Under the pieces are notes generated by a model that saw nothing but the letters and a program-made list of their open reading frames with translations, had not been told where the DNA came from and searched no databases. A program made the translations under genes and the position numbers. 64,000 bases of DNA from contig NZ_FYDX01000003.1 in NCBI RefSeq assembly GCF_900187455.1, forward strand, positions 1-64,000, given 5' to 3'. This document shows positions 21,608 to 30,766 of this stretch, in pieces; position 1 is the stretch's first letter, and every line of letters starts with the position of its first letter. Origin of the DNA: Pseudomonas sp. Irchel 3E13 (GTDB lineage: Bacteria; Pseudomonadota; Gammaproteobacteria; Pseudomonadales; Pseudomonadaceae).

Positions 21608-21635
21608 TTGACAAAGGTTTTGAAGGTTGTAGAAT
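21608..21635 (+). promoter_or_regulatory. Sigma-70 promoter of the tRNA cluster
   Basis: A perfect TTGACA (21608-21613), a 16-base spacer and TAGAAT (21630-21635) are followed by a GC-rich GACGCGCC stretch typical of stable-RNA promoters under stringent control. The first tRNA begins about 95 bases downstream. Confidence 0.82.
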
Positions 21636-21733
21636 GACGCGCCTCAGAGACATGAACGCAGCGATGCACAAGGTCGAAGAGTTCGAGGCGGTAGTGATAC
21701 AGCATTCGAAATTGCAGTACTGAAATTGATAGT

Positions 21734-21809
21734 TCCGCGATAGCTCAGTCGGTAGAGCAAATGACTGTTAATCATTGGGTCCCTGGTTCGAGTCCAGGTC
21801 GCGGAGCCA
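21734..21809 (+). tRNA. tRNA-Asn (anticodon GTT)
   Basis: A 76-nt cloverleaf with acceptor TCCGCGA pairing to TCGCGGA, encoded CCA end, TTCGAGT T-loop and anticodon loop CTGTTAA giving GTT. First of four tRNAs in one transcript. Confidence 0.96.
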
Positions 21810-21819
21810 AATTTCAAGC

Positions 21820-21896
21820 CGGGGTATAGCGCAGTCCGGTAGCGCGCCTGCTTTGGGAGCAGGATGTCAGGAGTTCGAATCCCCTTACCCCGACCA
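21820..21896 (+). tRNA. tRNA-Pro (anticodon TGG), copy 1
   Basis: A 77-nt cloverleaf with acceptor CGGGGTA pairing to TACCCCG, encoded CCA, and anticodon stem CCTGC/GCAGG around loop TTTGGGA. Identical base for base to the copy at 22076. Confidence 0.96.
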
Positions 21897-21901
21897 TTTT
21901 T

Positions 21902-21977
21902 GGGTCGTTAGCTCAGTTGGTAGAGCAGTTGGCTTTTAACCAATTGGTCGTAGGTTCGAATCCTACACGACCCACCA
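21902..21977 (+). tRNA. tRNA-Lys (anticodon TTT)
   Basis: A 76-nt cloverleaf with acceptor GGGTCGT pairing to ACGACCC, encoded CCA, and anticodon loop CTTTTAA giving TTT. Confidence 0.96.
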
Positions 21978-22042
21978 TTTTCGAGTCCGGTTCGCTGGGT
22001 TTGGATCTTAAAAGGTTGGAACGCCATTAGCGTCCAGCCACG

Positions 22043-22073
22043 AAAAAGGCGCCTTAACCGGTGCCTTTTTTTT
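22043..22073 (+). terminator. Terminator between tRNA-Lys and tRNA-Pro copy 2
   Basis: AAAAAGGCGCC (22043-22053) pairs with GGTGCCTTTTT (22060-22070, one G-T pair) and is followed by more T. It lies upstream of the second tRNA-Pro, so that tRNA depends on read-through or its own promoter. Confidence 0.8.
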
Positions 22074-22075
22074 AC

Positions 22076-22152
22076 CGGGGTATAGCGCAGTCCGGTAGCG
22101 CGCCTGCTTTGGGAGCAGGATGTCAGGAGTTCGAATCCCCTTACCCCGACCA
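22076..22152 (+). tRNA. tRNA-Pro (anticodon TGG), copy 2
   Basis: A 77-nt exact duplicate of the tRNA-Pro at 21820-21896, with encoded CCA. It starts only 3 bases after the T run of the preceding terminator. Confidence 0.96.
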
Positions 22153-22159
22153 TATTCAG

Positions 22160-22189
22160 AAAAAGGGCACCCGCAAGGGTGCCCTTTTT
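22160..22189 (+). terminator. Terminator of the second tRNA-Pro
   Basis: AAAAAGGGCACCC (22160-22172), a GCAA tetraloop and GGGTGCCCTTTTT (22177-22189) form a perfect 13-bp stem with a T run. Confidence 0.93.
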
Positions 22190-22394
22190 CGTTTGTGCCT
22201 CAACCTTTTCCTGTTGCGCTCACGCCCCTGTTTTCCCTAGGGTGTGCGGGCAGGGATAGCACTAAGCCATTAATTCTTCTCGTCGAGCTCACCGCTCGGG
22301 CTTTTCCCTGCGCCAACAGCGGCCGTGGCAGGCGGGGAGTCTGCCCGCGTCCGCTTTATTGTCGTTTCCCGACAAATATTGCAGGAGCATTGGC

Positions 22395-24434
22395 ATGACA
22401 GGATTTCACACGCGCCGCCGGCACGGCTGGCCGTTTGGCCTGAGCGCATTGGCACTGATGTGCAGCGCCGCAGCGGTACAGGCAGAGCAACAAGCCCGGA
22501 CCTTTGCCAACCCACCTTCTATCGAGCAGGTCGCACCGACGCTCAAGACAGCCCGCGGCACCTTGCTGATGAAGGCCGAAGCGCCGGCTGGCGCGGTGGT
22601 CAATCCTCACGCCGGTAAAGAGCGTCTGCTGAATCTGGTGATCGACTACACCGACAGCACCATTTATGACCCGGCCACCCAGAATTCTGTGCCGGTCCAT
22701 CTGCGCAGCTACAAAGGCACCGGCGTCGACCCACGCACCCCGTTTGTGGCGCCAACCATCAATGTCACGCCCGGCGATACCGTGCGGATCAACCTGGATA
22801 ACCGTCTTCCACCGGAAGACAGTTGCACCGCCAGCGATCTGCCCATCAACAAGCCGCACTGCTTCAACGGCACCAACCTGCACTCTCACGGCTTGTGGGT
22901 AAGCCCGGCGGGCAACAGTGACAACGTGCTGTTGAAGATCAAGCCGAAGCAGAAATTCCAGTACGAATACAACATCCCGGCGGATCACCCGGCGGGCACC
23001 TTCTGGTATCACCCGCACCTGCACGGCTCGACAGCGCTGCAAGTCGGCAGCGGCATGGCAGGGGCGTTGGTGATTCGTGGCGATCGTTTGCCCACCTCGG
23101 AGTCCAACGGCGATATCGATACCCTGCTCAAGCCGATCCAGGGCCAGGATTTTGTCGAGCGCCTGGTGGTGCTTCAGCAAATTCCTTACGTGTGCCTCGG
23201 AAAGGACGGCAAAACCAAGCGAACCAAAGGCGGTGATGTGGATTGGAGCTGTAGCTCCGGCGAAACGGGTGTGGTGGAGTCCTACGACGCATTCGGGCCG
23301 GGCGAGTGGGGTAAGTCGGGTCGTTACACCAGCGTGAACGGCATGGTCCAGCCTACGTTCGAGGCGCGCACCGGTGAAGTGCAACGCTGGCGTCTGGTGC
23401 ATGCCGGTATCCGCGAAACCGTGACCCTGCAGTTCGTCAAACTCAAGGACAGCGCTGCGTCCCAGAGCCTGGCGGGTGTGGCGGCGGCCGATTCGCAGAA
23501 GTTCATTGAGAAGAACTGTAATGGCGAAGTGGTGCCGTACCAGGTCATCGCCGCAGACGGCCTGACCATGGCCAAGGCCCAGAGCAAGGAGCTGCTGACC
23601 CTGCAACCCGGCTATCGCAACGACCTGTTGATTGCCTTCCCGGAGAAAGGTCGCTACTGCGTGATCGATCGTTCCGAAGCCCCTGCGGGTAACGTGACCC
23701 AGCTCACCAGCGATCACCAGCTGCTGGGCTTTGTCGATGCCGAGGCCGGGCAGGCCGTGACCGACAAGAAAAACCACATCAGCAACGTGCTGATCGCTGC
23801 TGCCCAGGCGAACATGCCGGAAGGCCCGGTTCGCGAGCAAGTGGTGGCCGACCTGAAGAAAGACCTTCTGCTGACCAGCTTCGTGCCTCATCGCACCATC
23901 GAAGAAAGCGAGTTGGTGAAGGATGTGCAGCAACTGGTGTTCAAGATTGGCAAGAACGACAAGGGTGTCACCGAGTTCGCCATCGGCACCACGGCGGAAA
24001 ATGCCAAGCCTTACGACCCGGCCGTGGTCAATCGCGAGCTGAAGCTGGGTGATGCGCAGAAGTGGGTGTTGCAATCAGCCGTGGCGGGCCATCCGTTCCA
24101 TATCCACGTCAACCCGTTCCAGATCCAGAAGATCATCGCGCCGGACGGTGTGACCGATCTCAGTGATTCAGGCGTTGTGGATAACCTCGACAAGGATAAT
24201 CCCGACGCGCAGTACGCCGGTCTCAAGGGCGTGTGGAAGGACACCCTGTTCGTCAAACCCATGACGGATGACGGTAAGTACTACACGATCTACGTGAACA
24301 CCCGTTACCAGCGCTACATCGGTGAGTACGTGCTGCACTGCCACATCCTCGACCATGAGGACCAGGGCATGATGCAGAACGTGCGGATTTCGCTGGATGG
24401 GACGCCGGGTGACGCGCACGGTGCGCATCACTAG
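22395..24434 (+). CDS. Periplasmic multicopper oxidase
   Basis: A 679-residue secreted multicopper oxidase. A signal peptide (MTGFHTRRRHGWPFG, then LSALALMCSAAAVQA) should be cut before EQQ. All four copper-binding blocks are present: NLHSHGLWV, FWYHPHLHGS, GHPFHIHVNPF and YVLHCHILDHEDQGMM, which supply ligands for the type 1 and the trinuclear copper sites. The protein is longer than CueO (516 residues); the extra length lies mainly between the second and third blocks. The substrate (copper, iron, manganese or phenolics) cannot be told. GCAGGAGC precedes the ATG at 22395. It converges on an NADH dehydrogenase gene. Confidence 0.88.
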   Translation: MTGFHTRRRHGWPFGLSALALMCSAAAVQAEQQARTFANPPSIEQVAPTLKTARGTLLMKAEAPAGAVVNPHAGKERLLNLVIDYTDSTIYDPATQNSVPVHLRSYKGTGVDPRTPFVAPTINVTPGDTVRINLDNRLPPEDSCTASDLPINKPHCFNGTNLHSHGLWVSPAGNSDNVLLKIKPKQKFQYEYNIPADHPAGTFWYHPHLHGSTALQVGSGMAGALVIRGDRLPTSESNGDIDTLLKPIQGQDFVERLVVLQQIPYVCLGKDGKTKRTKGGDVDWSCSSGETGVVESYDAFGPGEWGKSGRYTSVNGMVQPTFEARTGEVQRWRLVHAGIRETVTLQFVKLKDSAASQSLAGVAAADSQKFIEKNCNGEVVPYQVIAADGLTMAKAQSKELLTLQPGYRNDLLIAFPEKGRYCVIDRSEAPAGNVTQLTSDHQLLGFVDAEAGQAVTDKKNHISNVLIAAAQANMPEGPVREQVVADLKKDLLLTSFVPHRTIEESELVKDVQQLVFKIGKNDKGVTEFAIGTTAENAKPYDPAVVNRELKLGDAQKWVLQSAVAGHPFHIHVNPFQIQKIIAPDGVTDLSDSGVVDNLDKDNPDAQYAGLKGVWKDTLFVKPMTDDGKYYTIYVNTRYQRYIGEYVLHCHILDHEDQGMMQNVRISLDGTPGDAHGAHH

Positions 24435-24444
24435 CGTCTAACGA

Positions 24445-24471
24445 TTTTGGGGCTGCATTGCAGCCCCAAAA
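24445..24471. terminator. Terminator-like hairpin between convergent genes
   Basis: TTTTGGGGCTGC (24445-24456) and GCAGCCCCAAAA (24460-24471) form a 12-bp stem around a 3-base loop, between the stops at 24434 and 24478. There is no T run after either arm beyond the stem itself, so efficiency is uncertain. Confidence 0.6.
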
Positions 24472-24477
24472 TGCGGA

Positions 24478-25773
24478 TCAGTGCAGTTTCAGGCGCGGCT
24501 CGGTTCCCCGGCCAATGCGACTACCAAGCATCAGCATCAAGGTCCGGAACGTCCCGTAAAGCGCCATCTGGTGCATGCGGTACAGCGACACATAGAACAT
24601 CCGCGCCAACCAGCCTTCCAGCATGACGCTGCCGGTCAGGTTGCCCATCAGATTTCCCACCGCCGAGAAGCGCGACAGCGATACCAGCGAGCCGTAGTCG
24701 AGGTAGGTGTAGGTCGCCAGCGGTTTCCCTTCCAGACGAGCCTTGAGGCTCTTGGCCAACAGCGATGCTTGCTGGTGAGCGGCCTGTGCCCGTGGCGGCA
24801 CATTGCGGTCGCTGCCCGGCTGTGGGCAGGCGGCGCAGTCACCGAAGGCGAAAATGTTGTCGTCCAGGGTGGTTTGCAGGGTAGGACGTACTACCAGTTG
24901 ATTGATCCGGTTGGTTTCCAGGCCATCGATGTCCTTGAGGAAGGCTGGGGCGCGGATGCCTGCGGCCCAGACTTTGAGGCTGGCTTCGATGACGTCGCCA
25001 TTGGCGGTCTTCAGGCAGTCGGCGTTGACTTCGCTGACCGAGGCGTTGGTCATGACCGTGATGCCGAGTTTTTCCAGGGTCTTGTGCACCGGCACGCTGA
25101 TGCGCTCTGGCAGCGCCGGCAGAACTCGCGGCCCGGCCTCGATGATGGTGATGTGCATGTCTTCCGGCTTGATCCGGTCCAGGCCATACGCTGCCAGCTC
25201 ATGGGCGGCGTGGTGCAGCTCGGCGGCCAGCTCGACGCCGGTGGCGCCGGCACCGACGATGGCGACGCTGATCTTTTCCTTGGCCTGATCGCCAGCGTGG
25301 GCGCGCAGGTAGTGGTTCAGCAGTTGCTGGTGGAAGCGCTCGGCCTGCTTGCGGGTGTCGAGGAACAGGCAGTGCTGGGCGGCGCCCAGGGTGCCGAAAT
25401 CGTTGGTGTTACTGCCGACGGCGATGACCAGGGTGTCGTAACCCAGGGTGCGCGCGGGCAGCAGCTCTCGGCCCTCTTCGTCGAGGGTGGCGGCCAACTG
25501 GATCTGTTGGGAGGCACGATCAAGCCCGCTCATGCGTCCGAGCTGGAACTGGAAGTGATTCCACTTGGCCTGGGCCACGTAGTTCAGTTCGTCCTCGGAG
25601 GAATTCAGCGAGCCTGCTGCGACTTCGTGCAGCAACGGTTTCCAGATGTGGGTCAGGTTGGCGTCGACCAGGGTAATACTGGCCGTGCCCTTTTTACCCA
25701 GGGTCTTGCCCAGGCGGGTCGCCAGTTCCAGGCCGCCGGCGCCGCCGCCGACAATCACGATGCGGTGAGTCAT
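24478..25773 (-). CDS. ndh: Type II NADH dehydrogenase (NDH-2)
   Basis: A 431-residue FAD-dependent, single-subunit NADH:quinone oxidoreductase that feeds electrons into the respiratory chain without pumping protons. The N-terminal FAD motif is IVIVGGGAGGLELATRLG, the NADH-binding motif VAIVGAGATGVELAAEL (about residue 170), and a late FAD-binding block is NIFAFGDCAACPQPG. The C-terminal part (SRFSAVGNLMGNLTGSVMLE and following) is typical of NDH-2 and should attach it to the membrane. The length is normal. Confidence 0.92.
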   Translation of the reverse strand: MTHRIVIVGGGAGGLELATRLGKTLGKKGTASITLVDANLTHIWKPLLHEVAAGSLNSSEDELNYVAQAKWNHFQFQLGRMSGLDRASQQIQLAATLDEEGRELLPARTLGYDTLVIAVGSNTNDFGTLGAAQHCLFLDTRKQAERFHQQLLNHYLRAHAGDQAKEKISVAIVGAGATGVELAAELHHAAHELAAYGLDRIKPEDMHITIIEAGPRVLPALPERISVPVHKTLEKLGITVMTNASVSEVNADCLKTANGDVIEASLKVWAAGIRAPAFLKDIDGLETNRINQLVVRPTLQTTLDDNIFAFGDCAACPQPGSDRNVPPRAQAAHQQASLLAKSLKARLEGKPLATYTYLDYGSLVSLSRFSAVGNLMGNLTGSVMLEGWLARMFYVSLYRMHQMALYGTFRTLMLMLGSRIGRGTEPRLKLH

Positions 25774-25857
25774 GGAGATATCTCATAAGGTTTACGGAAT
25801 TCGGGTCCTGACTGGCCGGCCGCGTGGGGCGGGCGAAGTGGGCGAGCGCAAGGCAGC

Positions 25858-26031
25858 TCATAGCACCAACAAACTCAGGAGGCGGCTCACCAGCCCCAGT
25901 ACCACGGTCACGCCCACGACCAACGCAAGGAGCAGCCAGGGCCGGAAAGGCTTGCGCTCGACTTGGTGTTGGGGGGCTTGCAGGTACTGATCGACACGTC
26001 GCTGGTCTTCGGGGGTCAGGCGGCTGGTCAT
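25858..26031 (-). CDS. DUF3094 family small membrane protein
   Basis: A 57-residue protein, translated by hand. It starts MTSRLTPEDQRRVDQYLQAP, followed by a basic stretch (ERKPFRPW) and one C-terminal membrane helix (LLLALVVGVTVVLGLVSRLL). I recognise it as the DUF3094 family, common in pseudomonads and of unknown role. It is transcribed in the same direction as ndh, whose start lies 84 bases downstream of its stop. Confidence 0.78.
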   Translation of the reverse strand: MTSRLTPEDQRRVDQYLQAPQHQVERKPFRPWLLLALVVGVTVVLGLVSRLLSLLVL

Positions 26032-26198
26032 GATGGCCTCGGCAGGTAGACGCTTGGAGTTGTGGGAAAGCTACAGGGTTCACTGTAGTCGCTTGCCACT
26101 GGCGTACCTGCCGGCAAAAGCTCGCATCAATAGCGAATGATTGCGCTTTGTATCACCGGCGCCGGATTTATGCCATCCCGCTTTAGCAGGAGGACGGA

Positions 26199-26828
26199 TC
26201 AGAGGCTGATGCCAACGTCGAAGACAATGCTGCGCCCCAGGTTGCCGCGCAGGAAATCGGGCGCGTCGGGGTGGGCGAAGATCACCCGGGCGAAGGTCGG
26301 GCCGACCAGAGAGAGGGAGCGCCAGCCTTGGCGCAGGTACTCGGTGGGCGGCGGGAAGTGGCTGTTGAGGTCGAGGGTTTCGCGCTTGAGGCTGGCGAAA
26401 GCAATGATGTCCAGCTCACCCAGGTCCAGCCCGCGCTCGCGGTAGTTATGGGCCTTTTTCCGCAGGGTGGGGGCCAGCCGTTGCAGCAACTCGGGCGCGC
26501 CGATGCGCCGTGGGCGAGCTTCGCGACGGACCAGTTGCGACAACGAAAACGCGCTGCGCCGACGCTGCAGTTCTTCGCGCCATTCGTCGTTCAGGCGACG
26601 GCCCTCGTCCAGCACGAAAAACACCTCGAACGCCGCGTCGCGGAACAAAACGTCAGGCGGCTCCTGGCCGGCGGCGGTGAAATCCTCGCTACGGTAGGGG
26701 ATGTTCAAGCCTTGCAGCAGGCGTTGGCAGACCCAACGCTCGCGTTCCCATTTGCGGGCATTGGAGAGAAACGCATTGGCTTGTTCGGCCTGAATGGTGA
26801 GCAGGCGCAGGTAGTCTGAGTCATCCAT
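26199..26828 (-). CDS. DUF1780 family protein
   Basis: A 209-residue soluble protein starting MDDSDYLRLLTIQAEQANAF. It is rich in charged residues, including ERERWVCQRLLQGLNIPY and the Arg-rich stretch RRREARPRRIG around residue 100. The pattern matches the DUF1780 family, mainly from Pseudomonas and of unknown function. I chose the ATG at 26828 because the open frame upstream of it looks like non-coding sequence. It lies in the small-gene block between ndh and yacG and is divergent from the membrane protein at 26968. Confidence 0.78.
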   Translation of the reverse strand: MDDSDYLRLLTIQAEQANAFLSNARKWERERWVCQRLLQGLNIPYRSEDFTAAGQEPPDVLFRDAAFEVFFVLDEGRRLNDEWREELQRRRSAFSLSQLVRREARPRRIGAPELLQRLAPTLRKKAHNYRERGLDLGELDIIAFASLKRETLDLNSHFPPPTEYLRQGWRSLSLVGPTFARVIFAHPDAPDFLRGNLGRSIVFDVGISL

Positions 26829-26967
26829 AGGAAACAAGCTTAGCGTCCAATTCCGCTTTGAGGGAGCAAGTGGCTGATTCTGGTCGGTTTTAGCTGCGCC
26901 AGCGCAGGGAACGCCGGCGAGCCGGGTGTAGACTGCCAGAATCCCCCGTGAAGAAGGGCTGCCTGCC

Positions 26968-27657
26968 GTGATTGGTGCACAACTGCTGTCGGATCTGAGC
27001 CTGAGCCTCGGCTGGATCATCTTCGTGCCGCTGCTGGCCTGGGCCGTGGCGAGTACCCGTTGGGTCGAGCTGTTCACCGACAGCCGGCGCCAGCACCTGT
27101 TTCTGGGCACGGTGTTCGCGTTGTTTGCGCTCTGGCTGGTACGGCGGGATTTCGAAACGGGCCTGTCCTACCACTTCATCGGCATGACCGCCGTTACCCT
27201 GCTACTGGACTGGCCATTGGCCGTGCTCGGTGCGTTCATGGCGCAGATCGGCCTAGTGTTGCTGGGTCGCCAGGATCTGGCGGCAATGGGCGTCAATGGC
27301 GTGCTGCTGATCGGCCTTCCGGTGCTGGTCACTGAGGTGTGCGCGATGCTTGTGGAGCGGGCACAACCACGCAATTTGTTCGTTTATATCTTCTGTTCGG
27401 GATTCTTTGCCGCGGCGCTGTCGGCGTTGGTGTGCCTGCTGGCAAGCCTGGGCGTGCTGTGGCTGGATGGGCGCTTCGTGATGCCGGTGTGGCTGGAGGA
27501 CTTTATCGGCTACCTGTGGCTGGTGCTCTTCCCCGAAGCTTTTATCAACGGGATGGTGGTCAGCGCGCTGGTGGTGTTCTGCCCGGAATGGCTGGAGACG
27601 TTCAACAGGACCCGCTATTTGCAGGCCCCGTGGAAGGATGACGGACCGGAGCCTTAA
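26968..27657 (+). CDS. CbiM-like energy-coupling factor permease family membrane protein
   Basis: A 229-residue polytopic membrane protein with about six helices. It belongs to the COG3235 family, often annotated as an energy-coupling factor transporter permease related to CbiM. Candidate motifs are [18 protein letters not shown] and [20 protein letters not shown]. No ECF ATPase or T-component gene lies nearby, so the transport role and substrate are unproven. The start codon is a GTG at 26968. Its stop overlaps the yacG stop on the other strand by 4 bases. Confidence 0.75.
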   Translation: MIGAQLLSDLSLSLGWIIFVPLLAWAVASTRWVELFTDSRRQHLFLGTVFALFALWLVRRDFETGLSYHFIGMTAVTLLLDWPLAVLGAFMAQIGLVLLGRQDLAAMGVNGVLLIGLPVLVTEVCAMLVERAQPRNLFVYIFCSGFFAAALSALVCLLASLGVLWLDGRFVMPVWLEDFIGYLWLVLFPEAFINGMVVSALVVFCPEWLETFNRTRYLQAPWKDDGPEP

Positions 27658-27860
27658 TGCGGCTCGCGCGGGTCGAATTCGCCGGAGAACAATTCGTCCT
27701 CGGCATCCGGTGCGACCGGAATCTTGTGCTCCTCGGCGGCCCAGGCGCCCAGGTCGATCAGCTTGCAGCGATCGGAACAAAACGGTCGGTTCGGGCTAGT
27801 AGCGCTCCATTCGACAGGGGCGCCACAGGTTGGGCAATCAACGTTCAGCGGCTGGCTCAT
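27654..27860 (-). CDS. yacG: DNA gyrase inhibitor YacG
   Basis: A 68-residue zinc protein with the four-cysteine pattern CPTCG (residues about 9-13) and [14 protein letters not shown] (about 28-41). In E. coli YacG binds GyrB and inhibits gyrase. The C-terminal tail is acidic. It overlaps coaE by 4 bases, in the conserved pilD-coaE-yacG order. Confidence 0.93.
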   Translation of the reverse strand: MSQPLNVDCPTCGAPVEWSATSPNRPFCSDRCKLIDLGAWAAEEHKIPVAPDAEDELFSGEFDPREPH

Positions 27861-28480
27861 GCTCGGCCTCCTCGCAAAGTCAGGTAAAAGTGGTGCAGGC
27901 GGTCGACTTCCGAATGCAGCCAGGCCAGGTCGCGGTCATTGACCAGCACATCATGGGCATGGCGCAGGCGCTCTTCGCGGCTGGCCTGTGCCTTGAGGAT
28001 GGCCTGGACCTGCTCCGGGCTGGTCTGGTCGCGCAGCAGGGTGCGTTCGATCTGCAAATTCTGCGGCGCGTCGATCACCAACAGGCGGTCGGTACGCTGG
28101 TACTGGCCCGACTCGACCATCAATGGCGAGACGAACACGGCGTAAGGGGATTCGGCCTTGGCCAGGTAGCTGAAAATCTCCTGGCCGATCAGCGGATGCA
28201 GCAGGGCTTCCAGCCAGCGGCGTTGTTCCGGGTCGGCGAAGATCAGCTCGCGCAGCGCGGCGCGATTGAGCTGGCCGTCTTCCAGCAGGACGCCGGGTCC
28301 GAAGCGCTCGACAATGCTGGCCAGTGCCGGACGACCGGGTTCGACCACCCAGCGGGCGGCCTGGTCGGCGTCCACCAGGTGCACGCCCAGCTCGACGAAG
28401 CGTTGCGCGGCTGCGCTCTTGCCGCTACCGATGCCTCCGGTGAGGCCGAGAATCCAGGGAGTGAAAGCGGGCGTTGTCAT
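27857..28480 (-). CDS. coaE: Dephospho-CoA kinase
   Basis: A 207-residue P-loop kinase for the last step of coenzyme A synthesis. The Walker A motif [10 protein letters not shown] lies at about residues 13-22. [15 protein letters not shown] and [17 protein letters not shown] are also typical. I chose the ATG at 28480 (MTTPAFTP), whose first base is shared with the pilD stop; a TTG one codon upstream is possible. The gene is in line with pilC and pilD upstream and yacG downstream. Confidence 0.95.
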   Translation of the reverse strand: MTTPAFTPWILGLTGGIGSGKSAAAQRFVELGVHLVDADQAARWVVEPGRPALASIVERFGPGVLLEDGQLNRAALRELIFADPEQRRWLEALLHPLIGQEIFSYLAKAESPYAVFVSPLMVESGQYQRTDRLLVIDAPQNLQIERTLLRDQTSPEQVQAILKAQASREERLRHAHDVLVNDRDLAWLHSEVDRLHHFYLTLRGGRA

Positions 28481-29346
28481 CAAAATCCAGCGAGATGCAG
28501 ATAGGAAGTGGTTATTTGACCACCCCAGAGCAGTGCGATCCAGCCTGTCACAGCCATATAGGGGCCGAAAGGTATCGGCGTGCTGGCGCGTTTACCGGCC
28601 AGACGCAACAGGACCAGGCCGAGAATGGCTCCCAGCAACGACGAAAAGAACAGGATGAACGGCAGAATCTGCCAACCACCCCAGGCACCGAGCAGTGCCA
28701 GCAGCTTGAAGTCGCCATAGCCCATGCCTTCCTTGCCGGTGATCAGTTTGAACAGCCAGTACACCGACCACAGGCTGACATACCCGATCACCGCGCCCCA
28801 CAGCGCCTGTTCCAACGGCACGAACAGTCCGAACGCATTGACGATCAGCCCTAGCCACACCAACGGCAAAACCAGCGCATCGGGCAGCAGTTGGTGTTCG
28901 ATGTCGATCAGGCTCAGCGCAAGCAGTCCCCAGCTCAACAGCATGAACGCCGCCGCGCTGGCGCTGAAACCGAAGTGCCAGGCGGCAAACAGGGTCAGCC
29001 CGGCGCTGGCCAGTTCGGTCAGGGGATAGCGGAGGCTGATGTGCGCTTTGCAGCCGGAGCAGCGACCGCGCAAGAACAGGTAGCTGATCAGCGGTATGTT
29101 TTGCCAGGGCCGGATGCGCTGCTGGCAATGCGGGCAGCGCGAAGGCGGGAGAAACAGGTCGAAACGCTCGCTCGGCTGCACCGGCAGCGCCAGTGCCTGG
29201 CGGGCGTCGTCGCGCCATTGGCGTTCGAGCATCAGCGGCAGGCGATGGATCAGCACATTGAGGAAGCTGCCGACGATCAGGCCCAGCAGCAGGGCGCTCC
29301 CCAGATAGGCCAGCGGCTGGCTGGCGAGGGTGTCCCACAGGTTCAT
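28480..29346 (-). CDS. pilD: Prepilin peptidase / N-methyltransferase PilD
   Basis: A 288-residue bifunctional membrane enzyme that cuts prepilin leaders and methylates the new N-terminus. The cytosolic domain has two CxxC pairs (CPHCQQR and CSGCKAH). The two catalytic aspartates lie in [13 protein letters not shown] and [15 protein letters not shown], as in GXGD proteases. About eight membrane helices are visible. It should process every pilin in this window (pilA, pilE, pilV, pilW, fimT-like) and any type II secretion pseudopilins elsewhere, which could explain its retention even if the pilus is reduced. Confidence 0.96.
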   Translation of the reverse strand: MNLWDTLASQPLAYLGSALLLGLIVGSFLNVLIHRLPLMLERQWRDDARQALALPVQPSERFDLFLPPSRCPHCQQRIRPWQNIPLISYLFLRGRCSGCKAHISLRYPLTELASAGLTLFAAWHFGFSASAAAFMLLSWGLLALSLIDIEHQLLPDALVLPLVWLGLIVNAFGLFVPLEQALWGAVIGYVSLWSVYWLFKLITGKEGMGYGDFKLLALLGAWGGWQILPFILFFSSLLGAILGLVLLRLAGKRASTPIPFGPYMAVTGWIALLWGGQITTSYLHLAGF

Positions 29347-29348
29347 GT

Positions 29349-30554
29349 TCAGATCACGTCACCCAGCTGGAAGATCGGCAAGTACATGGCAATCACCAGG
29401 CTTCCGATCAGAAGCCCCAGTATCAGCACGATCACGGGTTCGAGCAGGCTGGTGAGGTTTTCGATCAATTGATCAATGGCCTGTTCGTGGTGGTTGGCGA
29501 TGCGTTCGAGCATATCGTCCAGCGTGCCGGATGTCTCGCCGATACCGCACATCTGTACGCAGAGGTTGGGGAACAGCGGATTAGCGCGCATCGCTGCGCT
29601 CATCGAGAGGCCATTGCCGAGGTCGTGGCGCAGGCGAAGAATCGCCTGTTCGTACAGCGCGTCGCCGCAGGCTCTGGCCACTGGCCCCAAGGCTTCGACC
29701 AAGGGAATGCCCGCCGCGAAGCAGGTGCATAAGGTCCGCGCGAAGCGGGCCAGCGCCGCGTGCTGCAGCAGGGTGCCGACCACGGGCAGGCGATGGCCGA
29801 TACGCAACAGCCACAGGTGGAATTTCAGATGACGGCGGAACGCCTGCTGCACCGTGACGCCGCCGGCCAACAGCAGGGTCGCCATCAGCAGGATGTGATT
29901 GGACAGCCAGTCGGCCAGGCCAATCACCATCAAGGTGAACGCCGGCAGCTCCGCGCCCATGCCGGCGAACAGCACTTCGAACTGCGGCACCACCTGAAGC
30001 AACAGCAGGCTCGACACCCCCAAGCCCACCATTAGCACCAGCAGCGGGTAGATCATTGCCTTCTTCATTCGCGCCCGCAGGGTGGCGCGTTTTTCCTGGA
30101 AGGTCGCCAGTTGCTCCAGCAGGGTATCCAGGCGCCCGGAGGCTTCGCCGACCGCCACCAGATTGCAATAAAGCGTGTCGAAGTAGCGCGGGTGCTTGCG
30201 CAGGGCTTCGGCCAGGCTGTGGCCGGCGCTGATGTCGCGCTTGAGGGTGTGCAGCAGCGTGATCATGCGGGTGTTCTTGCTGCCCTCGGCGATGATGTCC
30301 AGGCCGTGCAGCAGAGGAATGCCTGCCTGGAACAGGGTCGCCAGGTGGCGGCTTAACTGGGTGAGTTGCGCCGCGCTGATCTGCCGCGAGAACTTCAATG
30401 TCGAGACGCGGCGCGAATGGTGGATGCGAGTGGTATGGATGCCGCGTTTGCGCAGCATGGCCTTGATCAGCGCCGGGCTTTGCCCATCGCTGCGGCCGCT
30501 GACCCGGGCGCCGTTCCGATCGACTCCCTGCCAGTTGTAGGTTCTGGTTTTCAT
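29349..30554 (-). CDS. pilC: Type IV pilus inner-membrane platform protein PilC
   Basis: A 401-residue platform protein of the GspF/PilC family with two tandem T2SSF domains (about 70-190 and 275-395) and three membrane helices. Typical blocks are LSRHLATLFQAGIPLLHGLDI and LARFARTLCTCFAAGIPLVEAL, followed by ETSGTLDDMLERIANHHE. The start at 30554 (MKTRTYNWQGVD) is in line with the family. In P. aeruginosa and many relatives pilB, the extension ATPase, lies between pilA and pilC; here only 212 bases separate the two genes. Confidence 0.94.
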   Translation of the reverse strand: MKTRTYNWQGVDRNGARVSGRSDGQSPALIKAMLRKRGIHTTRIHHSRRVSTLKFSRQISAAQLTQLSRHLATLFQAGIPLLHGLDIIAEGSKNTRMITLLHTLKRDISAGHSLAEALRKHPRYFDTLYCNLVAVGEASGRLDTLLEQLATFQEKRATLRARMKKAMIYPLLVLMVGLGVSSLLLLQVVPQFEVLFAGMGAELPAFTLMVIGLADWLSNHILLMATLLLAGGVTVQQAFRRHLKFHLWLLRIGHRLPVVGTLLQHAALARFARTLCTCFAAGIPLVEALGPVARACGDALYEQAILRLRHDLGNGLSMSAAMRANPLFPNLCVQMCGIGETSGTLDDMLERIANHHEQAIDQLIENLTSLLEPVIVLILGLLIGSLVIAMYLPIFQLGDVI

Positions 30555-30766
30555 GGTTATGGCGACGTCCTTGTAGCAAATGGCCAAACACAATTTCCGT
30601 AACAGCTCCAGCCGGCAGTGCTTCCCGGCCCGCACTAGAGTAGTCGAGCCGCCCCGGCGGTCCTGCCTGGCAGGGTGACAAAAGGTGTCGGCTCGGGCCT
30701 ACTGGCGCGCCTGTCGGCACAACCGACCGATATGACTTGAAGTTTCAGTAATTGGGGAATGCATCC

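Noticed and set aside
30680..30730. Possible sigma-54 promoter of pilA
   Set aside because: No GG-N10-GC pair with good flanks was found. The best candidate (TGGCGCGCCTGTCGGCA) has 11 bases between the GG and GC elements and a poor -12 element.
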